This document shows, piece after piece, positions 34,133 to 46,405 of a DNA stretch of 64,000 nt. Each line of letters begins with the position of its first letter. The stretch's first letter is position 1. The position numbers and the translations under genes are program-made. Location: assembly GCA_050084515.1 (NCBI GenBank), contig CM114271.1, positions 57,660,001-57,724,000 of the forward strand, read 5' to 3'. This DNA is from Blasia pusilla (taxonomy: Eukaryota; Marchantiophyta; Marchantiopsida; Blasiales). The notes under the pieces are model-generated. The model saw nothing but the letters and a program-made list of their open reading frames with translations, was not told where the DNA came from and ran no database searches.

Positions 34133-36000
34133 TCAAGTGAAACTTACCATATGCTTACAAATGTTACCCTTAAGAGACCATGGACACTCACAATGTCCCC
34201 ACTCAATGTCATAATTGTAGACTTCATACCACTTATTGAGAACTGTCTGGCTCTTTACTCGTGCCATGCGTAGATTACCCCTCGTTTGAGTCAGTACAAC
34301 GTCGTTGGCCGCGATAGCTTTTCCTTTTAGAATTGCATTGTTGATATATTGCTCTTGTGCTATATTTTGCACAAAGCCTTTCTTCAATGGACTCAAGGAG
34401 CTTCCACACAAGGTAGTCACCTCTTCTTCGAGCCAAACTCTTGTTATCATCATTTAGTACTGCTTTCATGCTTCCGTGATAAGCTTCAATAGCAGCATTC
34501 GTGTCTTGGTTTGCATGAGGGTAGTCCCTAGCTGCTCTAACCCACTTTTCTGCAGAAAAAACCAGCAAGAGTCACCACATATTTAATGTAAATTACATAA
34601 CCTAAAGATCCAGTGGTGGGAAAATCCAAGAGACATGAGAGGTTCAATGAACTTGCCTAGTTTGGGCTCCCAATAAGTCTGGATGTAATTCACAAAAGCA
34701 ACTTCTCCGCTGAAGTCTGCATAGAACTTTTTCAAGGCATTTCTTGCATCATATAAGACATCACCTCTCGTGTAGGTACCACAACGATTGACATACATTA
34801 TTTCTCCAAGACTTCGTAACATTTGTGCTCTTAAAATGGGGCAGTGGATTTTGCGCTTCAATTACTTCAACCAATCGTGTCGTACATGCCAAAGGCACAA
34901 AATGATGTTTACACCTCCAAATGTCTCTATACATGGAATGAAAAATAGATAATGTCATTGAATTTGCGTGGCTATAATGCCTTCCATTTCTGCATGGTGG
35001 ATGCCGTAATTGTAAATGTGGTAAAAATAGTAGAATTCAGTTGCTTATTTATAACAAGATACAATATGGATAGGAAGTGGATGGACAAACCTCAAGGCAT
35101 TTTGCTCTGCATTTGCATCATCCACAATGACTGCATTTGGCTCCCAATTCGGCTGGATTGTCTTACATTTCCCGACCATTGCCTTCATCCATCTAACCAA
35201 ATGTACCTCTTTTGAGCTACTTGTCAAAACACATGCCATTGGTATCCCGGTATGATGCTCATCAAATACCAAAATAGTGTATAATGGGAACTGCACTCAT
35301 ACAATCCACACACCCAACAAACCATTACCACAATGTTTGAGACTTTGCTTAATAAATAAGTGATGCAAATTTTTTTCAAAACACCATGATAACATGTAGT
35401 GAACTTACCTTGCTTCGATTTGTTCCAAATGTACTATCCATACTTAATATACTATTGTGTCCAAGCTTGACCAATGTTTGCAATTGCCATTGGCTTTGGA
35501 AGCCTAAGATGAAGGGCCTCGCACTCTCTATATATGGTTCATAAAAGAAGACCTTGTCCGGATAAAGGGTGACAAAATGTCTCAATGAATCATTTTCACC
35601 CATACAATATTGAAAGGTCTCCATATTTAGCTTTTCTTCACATTGAGCATATTATGCATTCGCAAGAAATCATCTCTCTTCATGCTTTCTTCGAAATTTG
35701 GATCCATCTCAGATCGCATCTTCAATGTGACACCATGCTCTAACAAAATTTGGTGGGGCTTCACCCCAAGACAAAGCCTCTCTTTAATATACAATCTTAG
35801 ATTGTGTGATATTCTTGGGGCATACATCTTTGGCGTGTCCTTGCATGTCGGATTGTATGAACCGTGACATGGCTTCCCTTCCTTGTCAATATGTAGCCTG
35901 TGCTTGTAAAAAATCTTTGTAGCATGAACACGATCCCTCAACTCTGAAACAAAAAAGCGACATTGACATCCACGTTTCCAACTTTCCCCTCGAATGATCT
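34133..36000 (-). pseudogene. MULE-type transposase with SWIM zinc finger, inactivated
   Basis: Ordered minus-strand pieces show the MULE transposase: FILGFQSQWQLQTLVKLGHN then SMDSTFGTN (35624-35376, first catalytic Asp region); FPLYTILVFDEHHTGIPMAC and AVIVDDANAEQNAL (35296-35045, second Asp); NIILCLWHVRHDWLK (about 34900); EKWVRAARDYPHANQDTNAA (34568 down); and GHCECPWSLKGNICKH, a CXC...CXH SWIM finger (about 34150-34190). A GT donor after GTNRSK (35404) and an AG acceptor before FPLY imply an intron. Inactivating changes include TAA at 34864-34862 right after HDWLK where a Gln is expected, and frameshifts near 35630 and 34340. Related proteins move Mutator-like elements or, when domesticated (FAR1/FHY3 type), act as transcription factors. 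No terminal inverted repeats were identified. Confidence 0.8.
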
Positions 36001-36292
36001 TCTGGCCACGTGGCCTACTTCCAGGTCATGTCTTAGGATTTTTTGACCTGTAAGATCCAGTGGTATGTCCAATGTTAAAAGTTATTCAATGGGATGTTAC
36101 CACATGTTTTAAAATTCTACATGCAATATATGGAAGGCATTCTGACATGTGTTTTGGGAGATCAGGATTATGAACCAAATTATACAAGAATTAAGATTAG
36201 TTTAATGAGAAAGACACGAGAAGAAATATAACTTACAATCAAACCATGACATGAGAAGAGAAAAAAAAAGGAATATAGAGAGTTTACTATAT

Positions 36293-36682
36293 TTACATAT
36301 TTATTGCTAGTTGTTTTCGATGTCGGTAGTCTTGTGGGCTATAAGCATAGAAATAAAAAACGTATGATGGATCCTCTTGTTCGATCTCTCCTGCATCTTT
36401 CAAACATCTTGACGTTCCTTTCCAGGAATTCGTGGAATTTATCCCATCTCCATCACCCTCGCATTCAATGAAATCTTGCAGTCTTTCCCAAGGAATAAAC
36501 GCAATATTGTGAATATCCCAGTGTAAGCGCAATGTTGATATCGATCTTGGTGGCAAGTCCCCTTGAATTTGTATCCTCCGTATGGCCAAGACTCTTTTGG
36601 TTAAAGCACTTTGATGCACATGTATATGGTCCATCCGATCAGGAGGTTCCAATAGAGGGTTGGGAGATATATTTATGTCCAT
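36293..36682 (-). CDS. Unrecognised ORF upstream of the MULE transposase
   Basis: The frame from ATG 36682 encodes MDINISPNPLLEPPDRMDHI and ends RHRKQLAINM at 36293. An AG acceptor-like tttgcag precedes it. It lies on the transposase strand about 350 bp upstream of the conserved region, so it could be a 5' exon. It has an acidic middle (ECEGDGDG) and no recognised domain. Confidence 0.35.
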   Translation of the reverse strand: MDINISPNPLLEPPDRMDHIHVHQSALTKRVLAIRRIQIQGDLPPRSISTLRLHWDIHNIAFIPWERLQDFIECEGDGDGINSTNSWKGTSRCLKDAGEIEQEDPSYVFYFYAYSPQDYRHRKQLAINM

Positions 36683-36699
36683 GTTATCCTGCAAAGTAA

Positions 36700-37790
36700 T
36701 TGATCATGGGCCAAAATGATTAACACCGTAAGAGAAAAATTATGGAAAGTGAGCATTTCCCAATAGCAAGTTATATCATGATAGAGATAATTTTGAATCC
36801 AACAGAAGAAGGAAGAAAGGATCAAAGCAACACACCATCCACACTAAACACAGGATAGAACTTAAGTCATTGTGTAATGTTTGGAAGTTTACTGTTTGCT
36901 AGAATGCCTTCCACAATGGACATAGAGGCCACAGTGATTAACATGATAAGAGAATAAAATTACGAAAAGCGAGCACTTCCCAATAGCAAGTTATATTATG
37001 ACAGAGATAATTCTAAATCCAACAGAAGGAGGAAGAAAGGATCAAAGCAACACACCATCCACACTAAACACATGATAGAACTTAAGTCATTGTGTAATGT
37101 TTGGAAGTTTACTGTTTGCTAGAATGCCTTCCACAATGGACATAGAGGCCACAATGATTAACATGATAAGAGAATAAAATTACGAAAAGTGAGCACTTCC
37201 CAATAGCAAGTTATATTATGACAGAGATAATTCTAAATCCAACAGAAGGAGGAAGAAAGGATCAAAGCAACACACCATCCACACTAAACACATGATAGAA
37301 CTTAAGTCATTGTGTAATGTTTGGAAGTTTACTATTTGCTAGAATGCCTTCCGTAATGGACACAAAGGCCACAGTGATTGACATGGTAAGAGAATAAAAT
37401 TACCGAAAGTGAGTACTCCCCAATAGCAAGTTATATTATGACAGAGATAATTCTAAATCCAACAGAAGGAGGAAGAAATGATCAAAGCAATACTCCATCC
37501 ACACTAAACACATGATAGAACTTAAGTCATTGTGTAATGTTTGGAAGTTTACTGTTTGCTAGAATGCGTTCCGTAATGGACACAAAGGCCACAGTGATTA
37601 ACATGGTAAGAGAATAAAATTACGGAAAGTGAGTTCTCCCCGATAGCAAGTTATATTATGACAGAGATAATTCTAAATCCAACAGAAGGAGGAAGAAAGG
37701 ATCAAAGCAACACACCATCCACACTAAACACATGGTAGAACTTAAGTAACAATTTCCCTCTTTGTAGGTGACAGAATTCCAGAATGCCTT
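36700..37790. repeat. 220-bp tandem repeat, almost 5 copies
   Basis: The word agaatgccttcc (agaatgcgttcc in the fourth copy) starts at 36901, 37121, 37341, 37561 and 37781: exactly 220 bp apart four times. Units share gagcacttcccaatagcaag, then ttatattatgacagagataa and ccacactaaacacatgatag with a few substitutions and almost no indels, which points to recent expansion. The array abuts the 5' side of the MULE-related ORF at 36682. Confidence 0.95.
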
Positions 37791-39060
37791 CCAATATGCA
37801 TACAAATGGAAATCTCCATTTATTTAAGAACACATTGTGTTATATTGTCTAGTAAAAATGAAGAGACGGCAAGAAGAAATGAAAGGATTTCCAGAATATC
37901 TTACTGAAATAATGGAAGAGGTCATGAAAGGAAGACTTATTGGTGTCACATCTACTCAAATAAAGTATGGAATACCTTCCATCAACCGTGGTTGAGCAAT
38001 ACAAGGGAACATGCTATTCTTCTTATGTTCATTGAGTACTAATATTCAAGGTAAAATGTCTTTGCACTTATAATGTTGTGTACCGGAGCCAAGTAAGTAT
38101 ATCATGAATTGATGTATCATCCATTTATGTCTTTGCTTTGGAGATGTGCAAACTTTGTCAAATACTCATAACAAGTATTCATATGCCACATATGAAAACA
38201 TAGACACTTGTTCACACATATAGGTGTATAGCGAGAAGAAAGTTGCCCAAAAGAATATGTAGGTGAACATTTCCCTATAAAGGAACCTCTTAAAGCATAT
38301 CTTCTCTATGGTATTCACCAATATGAGTGTCTTCCACAACGTATAGCGATTTGGACCACATCAGAAACAACAAGATTTTTTTTTCAACTTCTGAAAGTAG
38401 GCCCAAACTCTAAAGTTGTCAAGAGGAAAAAAGACTACACTAAGCCGCCATATCTAAGAGGAAAAAAGAAAACAAATTTATAGTCTATCCTTGTGGCCAA
38501 AATCATGAGTTGGTTATTCTTTTGAACATATTGGATGTCCAAACAGCAAAGTTCTTCTTGAGAAAACAACCTCATTCATTTCTCTGATGACTACATCTGC
38601 AAGCTATCTTCTATGATAACTTTTTACACTACAAGAAAAACAATTCGAATGTGGCTCCTCAACCAAGCAATCCACCTCCACCTGAGAATACAAAACCACA
38701 TCCATTCATCACCTTTAAAATTTTGTATAACTAGCTCTGCCAATTTCATATATAATATCCACAATAGGAATAAACTTAAAACGCTAAATGATTGAAAGAG
38801 GTGAAAAAACTGAATCAAATGGTACCTCAATGTCTTCTCCGTTTCTGCCCTGCATTTGATTGTCTATATTTTTTTTTCTTCTTTTCGAGCCCTCTGGTCC
38901 ATAATCCATGCAGCACTGCTGAAAGGCTTCTTGTAGTAGGAGTCCATATTCTTGTGGCACATGCGAGAGGGGAGAAAGCAAGCCATGGTGCAGGAGGCAA
39001 GAATTCTCGACGAACAGAATCTCCACAAATACCCTGAAACTGATCCTCAAGTCTTGCTCA
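37791..39060. other. AT-rich stretch without a recognised gene
   Basis: No convincing coding frame. One word like ggaataccttccatc occurs near 37970. Confidence 0.4.
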
Positions 39061-39065
39061 TCGCA

Positions 39066-39330
39066 CTACAAAATAGACAATAGATTCTTCCCAACCTGCT
39101 TCACCTGTGCGAGCTGGGCATAGGTCAAAGGCTGCTGCCCAAACACAGAAAATTCTCTCGCCAAGGCCCCCAGCTCCGGTCTCTCCTCTAACCTCTGTAG
39201 TGCTTCCGCTGGAACCTGTGCAGCGTGGTCCGTCCTGGATCAAACTCCTGAAGAATAGCTATCATGGCAGCATTGTAGTATATCTGCACGAGGGACTTGA
39301 CTTTCGTTGCAGAGCTGTACGAGTCTGCAA
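39066..39330 (-). pseudogene. Coding-like fragments of an unrecognised protein
   Basis: Two minus-strand frames have protein-like composition. The first, after an AG acceptor-like ctttgcag at about 39328, reads KVKSLVQIYYNAAMIAILQE then FDPGR. The second, shifted by one base near 39225, reads AAQVPAEALQRLEERPELGA, then LAREFSVFGQQPLTYAQLAQ and VKQVGKNLLSIL before a stop. Together they look like a frameshifted gene fragment rather than random sequence. I cannot name the family. Confidence 0.35.
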
Positions 39331-40237
39331 AGACAAAGTATATTTTTCAGAGTCAACATGCAGGTAAATCCAATGATTTGTACAAGTGCCCGAGCGTCAA
39401 CACTGATATAGCAAGCAAACTTCATAGCATGGTGCGTTCCCACGTTCGACATCCATCCGCCTGTTCGGAAAGTTGAATCCAGATGGTTTTTTTGTATGAA
39501 CCCTTGCAAAGGTAATCCATACAAATGGTAATTTTTGGAGCTCCAATCGGCTATTTTTATGTATTCCGTTGGTTTTATAAAATCGGCTAATCCCAATTGG
39601 ATTTTTTATTGTATTCCACGCACGATCCTCCTATCGACTCAGTATGGAGATGATGCGGTCAACATTCACAATCATCTCATGACATACCATTAGAACCTTC
39701 GTGAATTGTTCATGATTCCAAAATCCTACTAGTTGGAGTTATATGGCCAACGAATGAAGTTCGTTTGTAATGAAGAAGTATAGTAGTGCTCTCGATAGAA
39801 CCAGAACCAACCTTATAGCTGTTCAGATGGTCATGTCCGTGGAGGGAAGTGCAAGAAGCTTTCTGTAAAAATTTGAAGGATTCCTCGTATCAAGAAACTC
39901 TCAAGATTAGGAAATATTCAAGTAACCTGCAGATCAAAAGGCATTCCGTCTTGTTAAAACCTTGGATGCATTAGCTAAGCATGAGCCTCTGAAGGCATGC
40001 CCTCCACTTGGAATGCATTCCATCCACTTGGAAGGCATTCCTCCTATTATGAAAACTATCTCTCTCTCTCTACTTACTGATATATCAGAATAGAAAGCAT
40101 TCAAGAAACCCGTAGATCAGAAGGCATGCAGAGCCAATTCAAACCCCCAAAGAATCTAACCAAGCCTCAACCTTGGAAGTGTATATAGATAGGAGACCAA
40201 CCACACTATATGTAGGAGATAGTTACCAAAGCCAAAG

Positions 40238-40341
<104 letters not shown>

Positions 40342-40379
40342 TCATAAGTAAATAAAATTGTTGTTTTGTTTTGAATTCA

Positions 40380-42864
40380 ATGTGTCTCAGGAGTGATCTC
40401 TCCATGGCTACTTCAAATCCAGATATGTCTCGAGTTGTGTGTGGTGTTGCTTTGGGGGAGATCACATATTGGAGATATTTGCATGATGGCACAAAGTGGA
40501 TTTGCTTGGTTTGTAAGCGCATGTTCTCTGCCAAAAACAAGACAAAGTGTAACCAACACTTGATTAAAAAGCATCCAAGCCTCGAACAATGCTACTTAGT
40601 TCCATTGGAACATGCTGGTAGGCCTCCTATTGACCCTAGAAAGGGCCGTAAGAGGCAGATTAGTGATTCCCAAAAGAGAGAAAGAGAAGTTGAAGAAATC
40701 TGGTGATGCAACTAAGCGAGAGGAAAAAATGAGACAGGAGAAATTATATCGATTGCGCCAATTTCATTCAGAAAGATGGTTAGCAATTAAGGACCGTCTT
40801 AAGATCCCTCACTTGGGAAAGAAGCCACCCTTGTTAGCTTTGATGGAGTATAATCTCCAACATTGCTTTCACATTGATGATTGGGACAAGCTCTTAAATA
40901 GCAAGAAGTATGGGCATTGTCTTGTGAAAGTTTGTGAGTGTCAAACAAGCAATGGCATGATGAAGATGGTTGTGTTGGGATGCTTGGCTACCATTGAGAA
41001 AGCAAGTGAGCCAACATCTACAGATTTGATTGGGAGGGGCAAGCAATATTTTCTGCACCTTCACTTGGTGAAGAAACTATGGGGGGTGGTGGAGAAAAAA
41101 GGGGGTGTGCACTTGGATTTGCTTCCTTCTAAATATTCTAATGAGAGAGATCAGCAAGTGAGGGAGACAATTGCTTGGATAGCAAGGAAGAAGCAAAACT
41201 TGATGGGATGGCTGGAGAGAGATCAAGAAAAATACTCAGATTTCATAGCAAAGCAACAATATTAGGAATGGTTGGAGAAGAGGAATCTAGAGAAAGTGAA
41301 GGAGGTTTGTCAGGAAAGGGCATGTAGGTATGTGCCCAAAGAGAAGATAGATGTAGACCTTCAATGGTCTAGGAAGAGTGGCAATCAATATGGAGTTGGA
41401 GGTAGCTCCAATAACTCCTCTACCTTGTCCACTTCAACTTCAGATAACTCTGAACACATCAGTGACTTTGAAGTTTTGCGCCCACAGAGGTCTTCTAGGG
41501 TGGTCGTTGATTGTGTTACACCGAGGAGTCCCATTGTGCTTGAGGAGGTGGGAGAGGACCAAGATGTCCATACTGATGTTGAGGAGCCGAGACGAAGAGT
41601 GACGCGGACCAGATCCATGGGAGGAACCATTGCATCCGAGGAGACGTTACCCCGAGTCTTCAAAAGGCTCAAGAAGAGAGTAAGGCATGAGGTTAGTAGA
41701 AACTCCCCCAAAATGCCTACAAAGATCCCTACTTCATTAGAGGTAGATGAAGATCATGTAGGAGACCCATCAGTGGAACCTACAGTTTGCGTCATGGAAG
41801 GCATTCCATCAACTATAAGCATAGATCCTCACACTTATGTGTGTGGGGTTACAATAGAGAGTGATGATACCTCACCACAAAGGGAAAATCCAGCTTTGAG
41901 TTCTTTCAACAATAGTTCATGTCATGGAGATAGAGATTTTGTTGGCGGAAGTCCTATCTCACACACAGGGGTTATTCAAACTCATGTCTTAACCATCTCC
42001 ATACAAGGTGGTTTGGATCACATTAATGTAGGAAATTTGGATGTTGGGACCATCCCTATGGCAGTGGAGGTTTCCTCTGAAGGTACACCATCTGAAGAAC
42101 TCCCATGCATTCCACCTACTAATGAACTTGTTGGAGATGACTGTCAAAATTTGGAAGGCATTCCGACAAATGGATCCCCAATAGGCAGCTTGAAAGAGGG
42201 TAGTGCAAAGCTCTTGGATCACTTGGGAGAGAAAACTTATGTTGCTGAACTTGGTGACATAGATGTTGGTACATCTGAGTCTTTACATTTTGTGGATTCA
42301 TTGTGTGAAATTGTGGATAGTGTAAACCATCACATCACAAAGATTCCTCTTGAGCATGGTTTTATTAGACCAGTGAATACACATTCGGATTCTCTTAAGA
42401 ATTCAAGTATAATAGGTGAGGATTGTGATCCTTATATTGATGGTGTGAGAGAGGGACCTTCTTCTCATGACCTTCTTGCTTTGAAAAAGAACCTATTGAA
42501 AGTTGCATCCTCATATGGAGCGAGGAAGAGAAATGTCTCAGTGCACGAAGAAGTGGATGATTCTACAAGAGGGGGGGTTTCAACTCAAGTGGAGGATATA
42601 TATCCCATATCTGACACCCACATATTAAGGGATCTAAATGAGGTTAATGATGAATGGGCCATACCTCCATCTGTAACCCAAGTAGCAGATGCAGTAGAAT
42701 ACGAGAAGATGGAGGATGAGGTACCAAGTGCATCCCAACTCCATCTTACTCAGGTCATGGCTGAGACAAACACAAAACTTCTTGTGGATGAAAGTTTGAA
42801 AAGGTCTAAGAGCACCCAACGACATACTGGATTATCTCCCACCATGGAGGAGTGTGAGATCTAG
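40380..42864 (+). pseudogene. Unrecognised C2H2/BED-like long protein, broken by a frameshift and one TAG
   Basis: The first frame (ATG 40380 or 40404, to 40706) carries WICLVCKRMFSAKNKTKCNQ then HLIKKHP, a CX2C...HX4H finger of BED/C2H2 style, followed by a basic RKGRKRQ. Within the purine-rich stretch near 40675-40700 coding continues in the next frame (KREEKMRQEKLYRLRQFHSE onward) to a TAG at 41263-41265. The same frame then runs on without a break to 42864. The middle has LLALMEYNLQHCFHIDDWDK and a Lys/Trp-rich KKQNLMGWLERDQEKYSDF. The last ~400 codons are acidic, serine-rich and probably disordered. Joined, it would be about 820-830 residues. BED-type fingers occur in hAT transposases and their domesticated relatives, but no RNase H-like or hAT dimerisation motif is visible. 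I do not recognise the family. Two lesions suggest a recent pseudogene, sequencing errors, or readthrough. Confidence 0.5.
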
Positions 42865-42898
42865 GCAAGTCAAGATCTGAAGTTCTTGAAGATTCTCT

Positions 42899-44079
42899 GT
42901 GGTGGCGGTGGCGTGCTCACTAGCGAGTTTGCCCAATCCAGGGGTCATGAAGCAAGTCGCTCAAAATTCTGTACCGTTGATGGTGAAATCAATTTGTGAA
43001 GATGTACATGGCGTTTTACAACACGCTCTGCAAGGGGGTCGTCCTACTCCCAGTGTCATGGAGGAATGTCAAGATGCATTGTCCTTGATGTATTACCTTC
43101 TACAACAATTTCCGGAGAAGTTTTTCTGCAGCCAACTCTTCTCAAATGAAACGTATGGAATTCCTGAAAGTCATGCGGGGAGAATTTCTGCCAATACTCG
43201 TTGCAGTGGAGAGGAGTTAGTTTCTTTGGGTTTACAAAATGATAATTCTGCAAGCAATGAAGCAGGATCATTATATGGAGGAGTTTTTTGTATGCTAGTG
43301 GATGTGCTTCAGAAAATTGTACTATCGAGAGACTGTCTCGTTGCCGCAGGAGTTGGATTAGCTGCAGTAGTTCAATTGCGCACAAGCAATGAGGGCGTGG
43401 CCTAAGTGCCCGCCACTGTGGCATTCCCTTTGCCATTTGCACGTTCCAAATTCTCATCCTTGTCTGTAGATAAATGTTTGTCTACGGCGCATATGGAGAA
43501 GGGAATGCTAGAAGGAGCCACCGTTGTGTACCGCCAAAGTTGCTTGAGAGCTGAGATGGAGAAATTATCAGACTTCGGCAGACTTTGCATCTTTAGAGGT
43601 CTTCTCACTGCCGTTTCTCGTACTACCCTCAATGTACACTACCTGAGCTCTCCACTCAATTCAAGTGGCGAACTCGAATGTGTTGCGGCTCTGAAGGTAC
43701 AATCAAGGGATAAAGGCACACGTGAAAATGGCCATTGCTTGCAGCACGTTTGGACTCTTTTATAGGATGGGATTTTGCCCGCCTCTGCACATTTTGTGAG
43801 AGCTCCATAGACATTCACTTCAAATTCCATGTTGTTACAGCCATGCAAATATGCCTTCAGCAGATTAAAACCTCCATCTGTGGAAACCTAACCCAAGCTG
43901 CCTTCACGGATTTCGTGGCTGCAGCAAGTCAACACGACATCAAATTTGAAAGTTATGACCCTTCACCACCACCTATGATCGCCAGAGTATTGCAATTAAT
44001 TTGGAACAATTGGGAAGATCCCCTCACACAGACAATTAAGCAAGTGCAGGTCGTCTTTGACCTACTTGTAGATGTCTAG
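42899..44079 (+). pseudogene. THADA: THADA-family (DUF2428 protein) gene fragment, pseudogenised
   Basis: Segments match the THADA family: LSDFGRLCIFRGLLTAVSRT near 43560-43630, TLL-stop-DGILP at 43756-43780, LCTFCESSIDIHFKFHVVTA then MQICLQQIKTSICGN near 43783-43885, and VLQLIWNNWEDPLTQTIKQV then FDLLVDV at about 43990-44079. The upstream part 42899-43405 (VMEECQDALSLMYYLLQQFP, RDCLVAAGVGLAAVVQL) is in the same frame, separated by TAA 43403-43405. A second stop (TAG 43763-43765, Tyr expected) and a frameshift right after ILP break it again. No intron is visible in this stretch. THADA homologues are large HEAT-like proteins related to yeast Trm732, which helps modify tRNA. Only an internal portion remains, 35 bp after the BED-like ORF. 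Confidence 0.75.
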
Positions 44080-46082
44080 TTGGTTCATCAGCGGGAACTG
44101 TATAATATTCAGGCATGAGGTATGATGGACGTTTCGGAGTCTCCCAATTCCGTATTCGAGGACAAGTTGAGGAAGGACAACTTTCTGTTCCAAATTGCGT
44201 CTGATCTTCTCGTTGCGGGGAGACTTAGATGGATCCACAACTAATGCTTGTATAGATCGGGATAGTAGTTTTCCAGAGTAGATTAGGTAGGCTACTTCCA
44301 AGGGCCAAAACTGAATCCTTGCTAAGCTTCCATGCCGGCAACAGCCAATTGGTAAGCCAGTGAGGTGGTTGCAGCTTCCAAAAAATGGATACACGGGAGA
44401 CAAAGTTGATTTTGTCGATTTCACATCGACGGCACAATCCAGAATGTGATCTTGGATTCACGTGCCTCTTTAATCGGAGGAAGATCGGGGTGACTGAGAA
44501 TTTCATCTACACAATTGATAGTAGAGCGGCTTGCGTTTCTATTGCTACACACAGTTCGGAGCTATAATTTCTACCCAAGAAACACTCACAAACTTATGAG
44601 CATGACCTGGATTTGAGAATTAAGATCTTTCTTCCCGGCTTGGAGAAAAAAAATCATCCTTCGGCTCACATTGATTTGCATCAATGAGGGAAATCTCTTA
44701 GATCTATAAGTATCTTTGCTGTGAGCGATAAGAGAAGGCATTATGGGGCAGTAATAGAAGGCATTATAGGAATGACCCAACAAAAAGTCATAAGGAAAAG
44801 AGTAAACAGTAAAAAGTGACAAGGCAAAAAGTAAACAATAAAGAGTCACAATAAACAAGTATATTCGAATAAGAAAGCCATTGCCCCTTGCTAAGAACCT
44901 ACGACAAAAGGGAAAATATGATTATTGTGAAGAACTGAAGGAATATACGCACCCGAGTAGCCATTCACTCAATTGAAATAGACGGATTTCTTGGAAAAAG
45001 TAGGGAGGGACAAAAAATTACCTCCTCTAGAAGCAAAGGGACCAAACACGGTCGCACCAACGCCACACAATACAGATCCCTCCGTAAAATTATACCCGGA
45101 GAAGTGTGTCTTCAACAGCTCCAATCGAACTCCTACCCCTCTGGCAATGAAAGTTCGTGAAAATTCTTACTACTCGGAGCAATTTCAGTTCAGAAGATTC
45201 GCCATCCGAATGTGGATGGATACTCGGTTGCTATTCCAACACGACCAGAGCTCGCCTCACCGCAAGGGATTAACACACGACCGCCTCACCGGAAGGGACT
45301 AACACACGGGCTAACACACTCACCCAACTAACATGATTACAAACATGTGAAACTAAACCCTAAACCTACACAAGCCCGAAATCGCAATGTTCCAATACGA
45401 CGATCACTGGAAGGCATTATGACATTAACGTCGTATAGTGGGGGTGGGTTTTTCTTGAGTGTACAAAGGACTCAACGTTGGTAGGCATTTTGTCATGTCA
45501 TGTGTATCGTCGGATCACAACAAACTGCAAAGGGGCAATCTCCTCCGTCTACATTTGAAGTCAGGTCATTGGTTGATATTTGATGTGGTGGATTGACTTC
45601 CTCATCGTACTAAACCCTTATTGGTGGATCCGCAGACCTGTCAGAGCCCCAAAGTGCTTATATGCCTAACTAAGCTGGCAAACAAGGCATTGGCTCCCGT
45701 TTGTGACACATCGAATGCAAGTATGTGGGGATGATAGGCATGGAAATTCCCATACCTCCCATGCAGTAACATGGAGCATGGACATGGATGTGGCGAGGTA
45801 AATATCTGTCACTGCAGTACTGCTCCCACATTCGACCCGGAGGGCGGATATTTATAAGAATGCCGGAGAAAACACTCCGACCGACTCAGGGTAGCGGATA
45901 GGTAGGGGGAATAGCGGGTGGGTAGGCGGGGCAGGGGGGTCCGGGGTTTCTGGAGTTCCAGAAACTCAGAACCATAAAGGCTCTGAGTTTTGACTCTATA
46001 GAGAGCCGTCGTGGTCTGTGCATGCGTCGAAACAGTGAAGGAACTAAACCATAAAACTTTTTTCCCGAATATCTACACCCTC
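44080..46082. other. No recognised gene; short tandem repeat at 45252-45310
   Basis: The first ~100 bp may continue the THADA relic (KDNFLFQIASDLLVAGR near 44176-44220). cgcctcaccgcaagggattaacacacga is duplicated as cgcctcaccggaagggactaacacacgg at about 45253-45308. ggcattat words occur at about 44735, 44759 and 45413. No other gene is seen. Confidence 0.4.
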
Positions 46083-46405
46083 TTTACTACAGTGGAATCC
46101 CCTTTACTATATGGCTCTCGCTCCCCCTTTTGTATGGTGTTCCCATTTTGTATTTCAGATTGGTTTCCTTTTAGTATGGAGATGGTCCCTTATAAAAAGG
46201 TTTATCTTTGATTTATTACGGGCCCTACGTGCACTCCCCTTTTATTCTACTACAGTGGAATCCCCTTTACTATATGGCTCTCGCTCCGCCTTTTGTATGG
46301 TGTTTCCCTTTTGTATTTCAGATGGGTTTCCTTTTCGTATGGAGGTGGTCCCCTATAAAAAGGTTTATCTTTGATTTATTAGGAACCCTACTTACACTTT
46401 TTTTT
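46083..46405. repeat. ~163-bp tandem duplication with TATA-like words
   Basis: The phrase ctacagtggaatccccttta begins at about 46086 and again at about 46249. Both copies continue with atggctctcgctc, ttttgtatggtgtt, tataaaaaggtttatctttg and atttatta. The tataaaaagg word appears once per copy. No downstream gene is recognised. Confidence 0.85.

Noticed and set aside
44385-44567. Continuation of the THADA gene beyond 44225
   Set aside because: Residues after about 44220 no longer follow the family and stops are frequent, so I ended the pseudogene at the last clear match.
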